From J095 sp964517605 (GTDB lineage Bacteria > Chloroflexota > Anaerolineae > 4572-78 > J111), in contig CAZFCE010000003.1 in the NCBI GenBank assembly GCA_964517605.1, positions 1 to 64,000 of the forward strand: DNA of 64,000 bases. The letters are read 5' to 3'. Positions 62,245 through 64,000 of this stretch are shown here, in pieces. The notes below the pieces were generated by a model. It saw only the letters and a list, made by a program, of their open reading frames with translations, had not been told where the DNA came from and did no database searches. The stretch's first letter is position 1; each line of letters opens with the position of its first letter. A program made the translations under genes and the position numbers.

Positions 62245-62443
62245 CCTTCTCCCATCCGGACTATACCGTCGGCTCCAGAATGACACTGGATCGGCGCTAA
62301 CCGCCTGCCCCCATCTGGCGATGGGCGGATAAAATTTTGGGAATTTTATCCGGGATCGGTTTGCGTTCGCGGGCTTAGCTGCCCCAAGCAGCTTCACCGC
62401 CGGTCGGGAATTGTGGCCAAAGCCACTCACCCTGCCCCGAAGG
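62245..62443 (-). promoter_or_regulatory. FMN riboswitch (RFN element)
   Basis: Read on the minus strand the element has the full RFN core: CCTTCGGGGCAGGGTGAGTG at the 5' end, ATTCCCGACCGGCGGT, GCCGATCCAGTGTCATTCTG, GGAGCCGACGGT, ATAGTCCGGATGGGAGAAGG at the 3' end. The first and last strands pair as P1. The internal stem between GATCCC and GCCGATCC is extended by an extra hairpin (GGATAAAATT / AATTTTATCC). Known RFN elements switch off riboflavin synthesis or uptake on FMN binding; the downstream terminators fit that. Confidence 0.93.
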
Positions 62444-62500
62444 TTAATATTTAATTGATAGCGCAAATTATAGTGAAAATATGCGCAATTGTCAACCGGC

Positions 62501-64000
62501 TTAAATGCCGCCGGGTTGAACTACAAAGGTGGCGGTGCCAACCACCGTGCCATTTATTTCTAGCGTGACTTTGTATGGCCCGGTTTGAAAGCCGTTGGTG
62601 GGGCTAAAATATACCCAGGCGGTACCGGCGGTGGCGTAATTATCGGACCAGGTGTCTTCAAACACGTCCAGTTGGGTGTCACCCCACGTCCAGCGGTGAG
62701 TCCAGGGCGTGCCCACTGGAATGTTCGCGTAATCAAAGAAAAGGTAAATCGGTTGCGTACCCGGCGCAAACGAAGTGCCAATTTTACCGGGTTTTTGTTC
62801 GGCGGTCATGGCGTGCGCCAATTGCAGGTTGGTGAACGGGCTGTTAGCCGCCACCACCGCCGGGCCGGGCGTGGGCAGCGGCACCATTGTGGGCGTGGCG
62901 GTGGGCGGCGGCGTGACCGTGGGCAGAATGATTGGCGTTGTTGGGGTGGGGTTGGCTGCGGTGTTTTCGGCCAGCGCCACCGGAGCCGGGTTGGTGGCTG
63001 GCGGTGCTGTAACCGGGTTGGCGGCGGCGGTTTCGGCCTGGGTTGCCGGCGTTACCGTGGCGACCGGGCCAAACGCCAGCCAGGCCGATACCGCCAGAAA
63101 GCCGGCCAACAGCAACAGAAAAACCATTGGAATGGCAAATAGCGCCCACAGCCACGGCTGCTGCCAGATTGGCGTGGGGAGTTTTATTTCGGTTTCAAGC
63201 TGGCCAGTTTTAGTGGTAGATGATGACACCCGGATGGGCGCGGTGCCTTCTACGGCCACGGTAATGGCCCGGATAAACTCTGCACCGGTGGAATAGCGCA
63301 GTTCCAGCCCTTTTGATAGCATGCGGCCCACGGCCTCGCTTAACCGCAGCGATACGCCGGGGTTAGACAGGTGCAACGGGCGCGGCTGTTCGTAAGCCTG
63401 GGCGTGCAGCACCGCCGCCGCTTCGCCCACAAACGGCGGTTTGCCGTTGAGCATCTGGTAACACAGCGCCCCCAGCGAGTACAAATCTGATTGGCGGCTG
63501 GGACCCTGGCCGTGTACCCGTTCCGGGGCCATAATTTCGGGCGAGCCGATGGCAAAACCCTGTTTTACCAAACTTGTGCCGGCCATGGATTGCATTTGCC
63601 CAAAATCGGCCACAATCACGTGGTCATCCTGGCCCAAATACACCCGGCTGGCCGACATGTCGCCGTGCATCACCGATTTTTGGTGGGCGTAATCCAGCGC
63701 CCCTGCAATTTGTTTGGCAATTTTTAACATGCGGTATGGCGAAAAAACGCCTTCTTCGGCCAGAATATCGGCCAGCGGGCGGGACTCCACAAATTCGCGC
63801 ACCGTAAAGAGCGTGTCGCCTTCTTTTTTGGCTTCAAAGGTACGCACAATGTTGGGGTGTTCCAGCCGGGCGGCTTGTTTGGCCATATCCAAAAACCGGC
63901 GCACAAATAATTCGTCAAAGGTAAATTGTGGCGCAACCACTTTGATGGCCACCGTTGCGCCATCACTTTTGCGTTGAGCCTGGTACACAATGGTTAAATC
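62501..64000 (-). CDS. Membrane-anchored protein-kinase-like protein, probably pseudokinase (partial)
   Basis: At least 500 residues, cut at its 5' end by the window edge. The kinase domain lacks only the first beta strand: VYQAQRKSDGATVAIKV has the ATP Lys, and VADFGQM and MAPERVHG are intact. In the catalytic loop HGDMSASRVYLG the Asp is kept but the usual Lys is Ser and the Mg-binding Asn is Arg, so phosphotransfer may be lost or altered. A single helix (about 290-315; IPMVFLLLLAGFLAVSAWLA) leads to a Thr/Pro-rich linker and an extracytoplasmic beta domain ending WVYFSPTNGFQTGPYKVTLE. Confidence 0.85.
   Translation of the reverse strand, partial: DLTIVYQAQRKSDGATVAIKVVAPQFTFDELFVRRFLDMAKQAARLEHPNIVRTFEAKKEGDTLFTVREFVESRPLADILAEEGVFSPYRMLKIAKQIAGALDYAHQKSVMHGDMSASRVYLGQDDHVIVADFGQMQSMAGTSLVKQGFAIGSPEIMAPERVHGQGPSRQSDLYSLGALCYQMLNGKPPFVGEAAAVLHAQAYEQPRPLHLSNPGVSLRLSEAVGRMLSKGLELRYSTGAEFIRAITVAVEGTAPIRVSSSTTKTGQLETEIKLPTPIWQQPWLWALFAIPMVFLLLLAGFLAVSAWLAFGPVATVTPATQAETAAANPVTAPPATNPAPVALAENTAANPTPTTPIILPTVTPPPTATPTMVPLPTPGPAVVAANSPFTNLQLAHAMTAEQKPGKIGTSFAPGTQPIYLFFDYANIPVGTPWTHRWTWGDTQLDVFEDTWSDNYATAGTAWVYFSPTNGFQTGPYKVTLEINGTVVGTATFVVQPGGI

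Noticed and set aside
62060..62500. TPP (thi-box) riboswitch, suggested by the ThiXYZ-like transporter
   Set aside because: The sequence lacks the CTGAGA and ACCTGATC blocks and instead has the complete RFN core.

Overview
The window is about 64 kb of GC-rich bacterial chromosome, densely coding on both strands. Several traits together suggest a member of the Chloroflexota (Anaerolineae-like): the LysW carrier-protein pathway, a DUF2079-type membrane protein, LysM/lamin-tail and TolB-like propeller proteins, single-subunit MutS without a visible MutL neighbour, frequent TTG/GTG starts and a 5S rRNA end of the CTGGGAGAGTAGGTC type. This assignment is an inference; no complete rRNA is present. 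No tRNA, CRISPR array, transposase or prophage was seen.

Layout. 1-30: 3' end of a 5S rRNA. 63-1825: PAS histidine kinase and NarL-type regulator. 2002-6050: small EthD-like protein plus the two hydantoinase/oxoprolinase subunits. 6200-11182: RecD2 helicase, LysM/lamin-tail protein, glutaredoxin-like protein, secreted repeat protein. 11239-14343 (minus): mutS and a YbaK-type deacylase. 14496-17169: aldo/keto reductase and ABC1/UbiB kinase. 17166-20478 (minus): lipoprotein, lipoate ligase family protein, and a SulP transporter preceded by what reads as a c-di-AMP (ydaO-type) riboswitch with its own terminator. 20809-26628: homoserine dehydrogenase and two large membrane proteins. 26720-31796: a MacB-like ABC system with adaptor and a TolB-like propeller protein. 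31800-36960 (minus): a heterodimeric ABC exporter preceded by very short peptide genes, with two unusual four-unit 21-bp repeat arrays nearby. 37062-47873 (minus): a long lysine gene region (lysW, lysX, lysY, lysZ, lysJ, lysK) interrupted by a DNA methyltransferase and a four-helix-bundle gene, then lysine-ketoglutarate reductase, two unknown related proteins and saccharopine dehydrogenase. 48024-50854: GAF kinase and regulator. 51014-57748: M23 peptidase, SGNH hydrolase, LepA, M32 carboxypeptidase, MiaA. 57737-62443 (minus): hybrid kinase, then a ThiXYZ-like ABC transporter under an FMN riboswitch, so probably riboflavin uptake. 62501-64000 (minus): a membrane-anchored protein-kinase-like protein cut by the window edge.

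How the parts work together. The lysine region combines carrier-protein-mediated synthesis from 2-aminoadipate with the two enzymes that run lysine back through saccharopine, all on one strand. Three loci show RNA-level control: the c-di-AMP element before SulP, the FMN element before the ABC importer, and a structured leader before lysW. The most unusual locus is 36278-36960: a strongly promoted 37-residue peptide gene, two near-identical terminators, a 23-residue peptide gene with an excellent ribosome binding site, a 73-residue protein and then an ABC exporter pair. It could be an undescribed peptide production/export cassette, but no modification enzyme is seen, so this remains a hypothesis.
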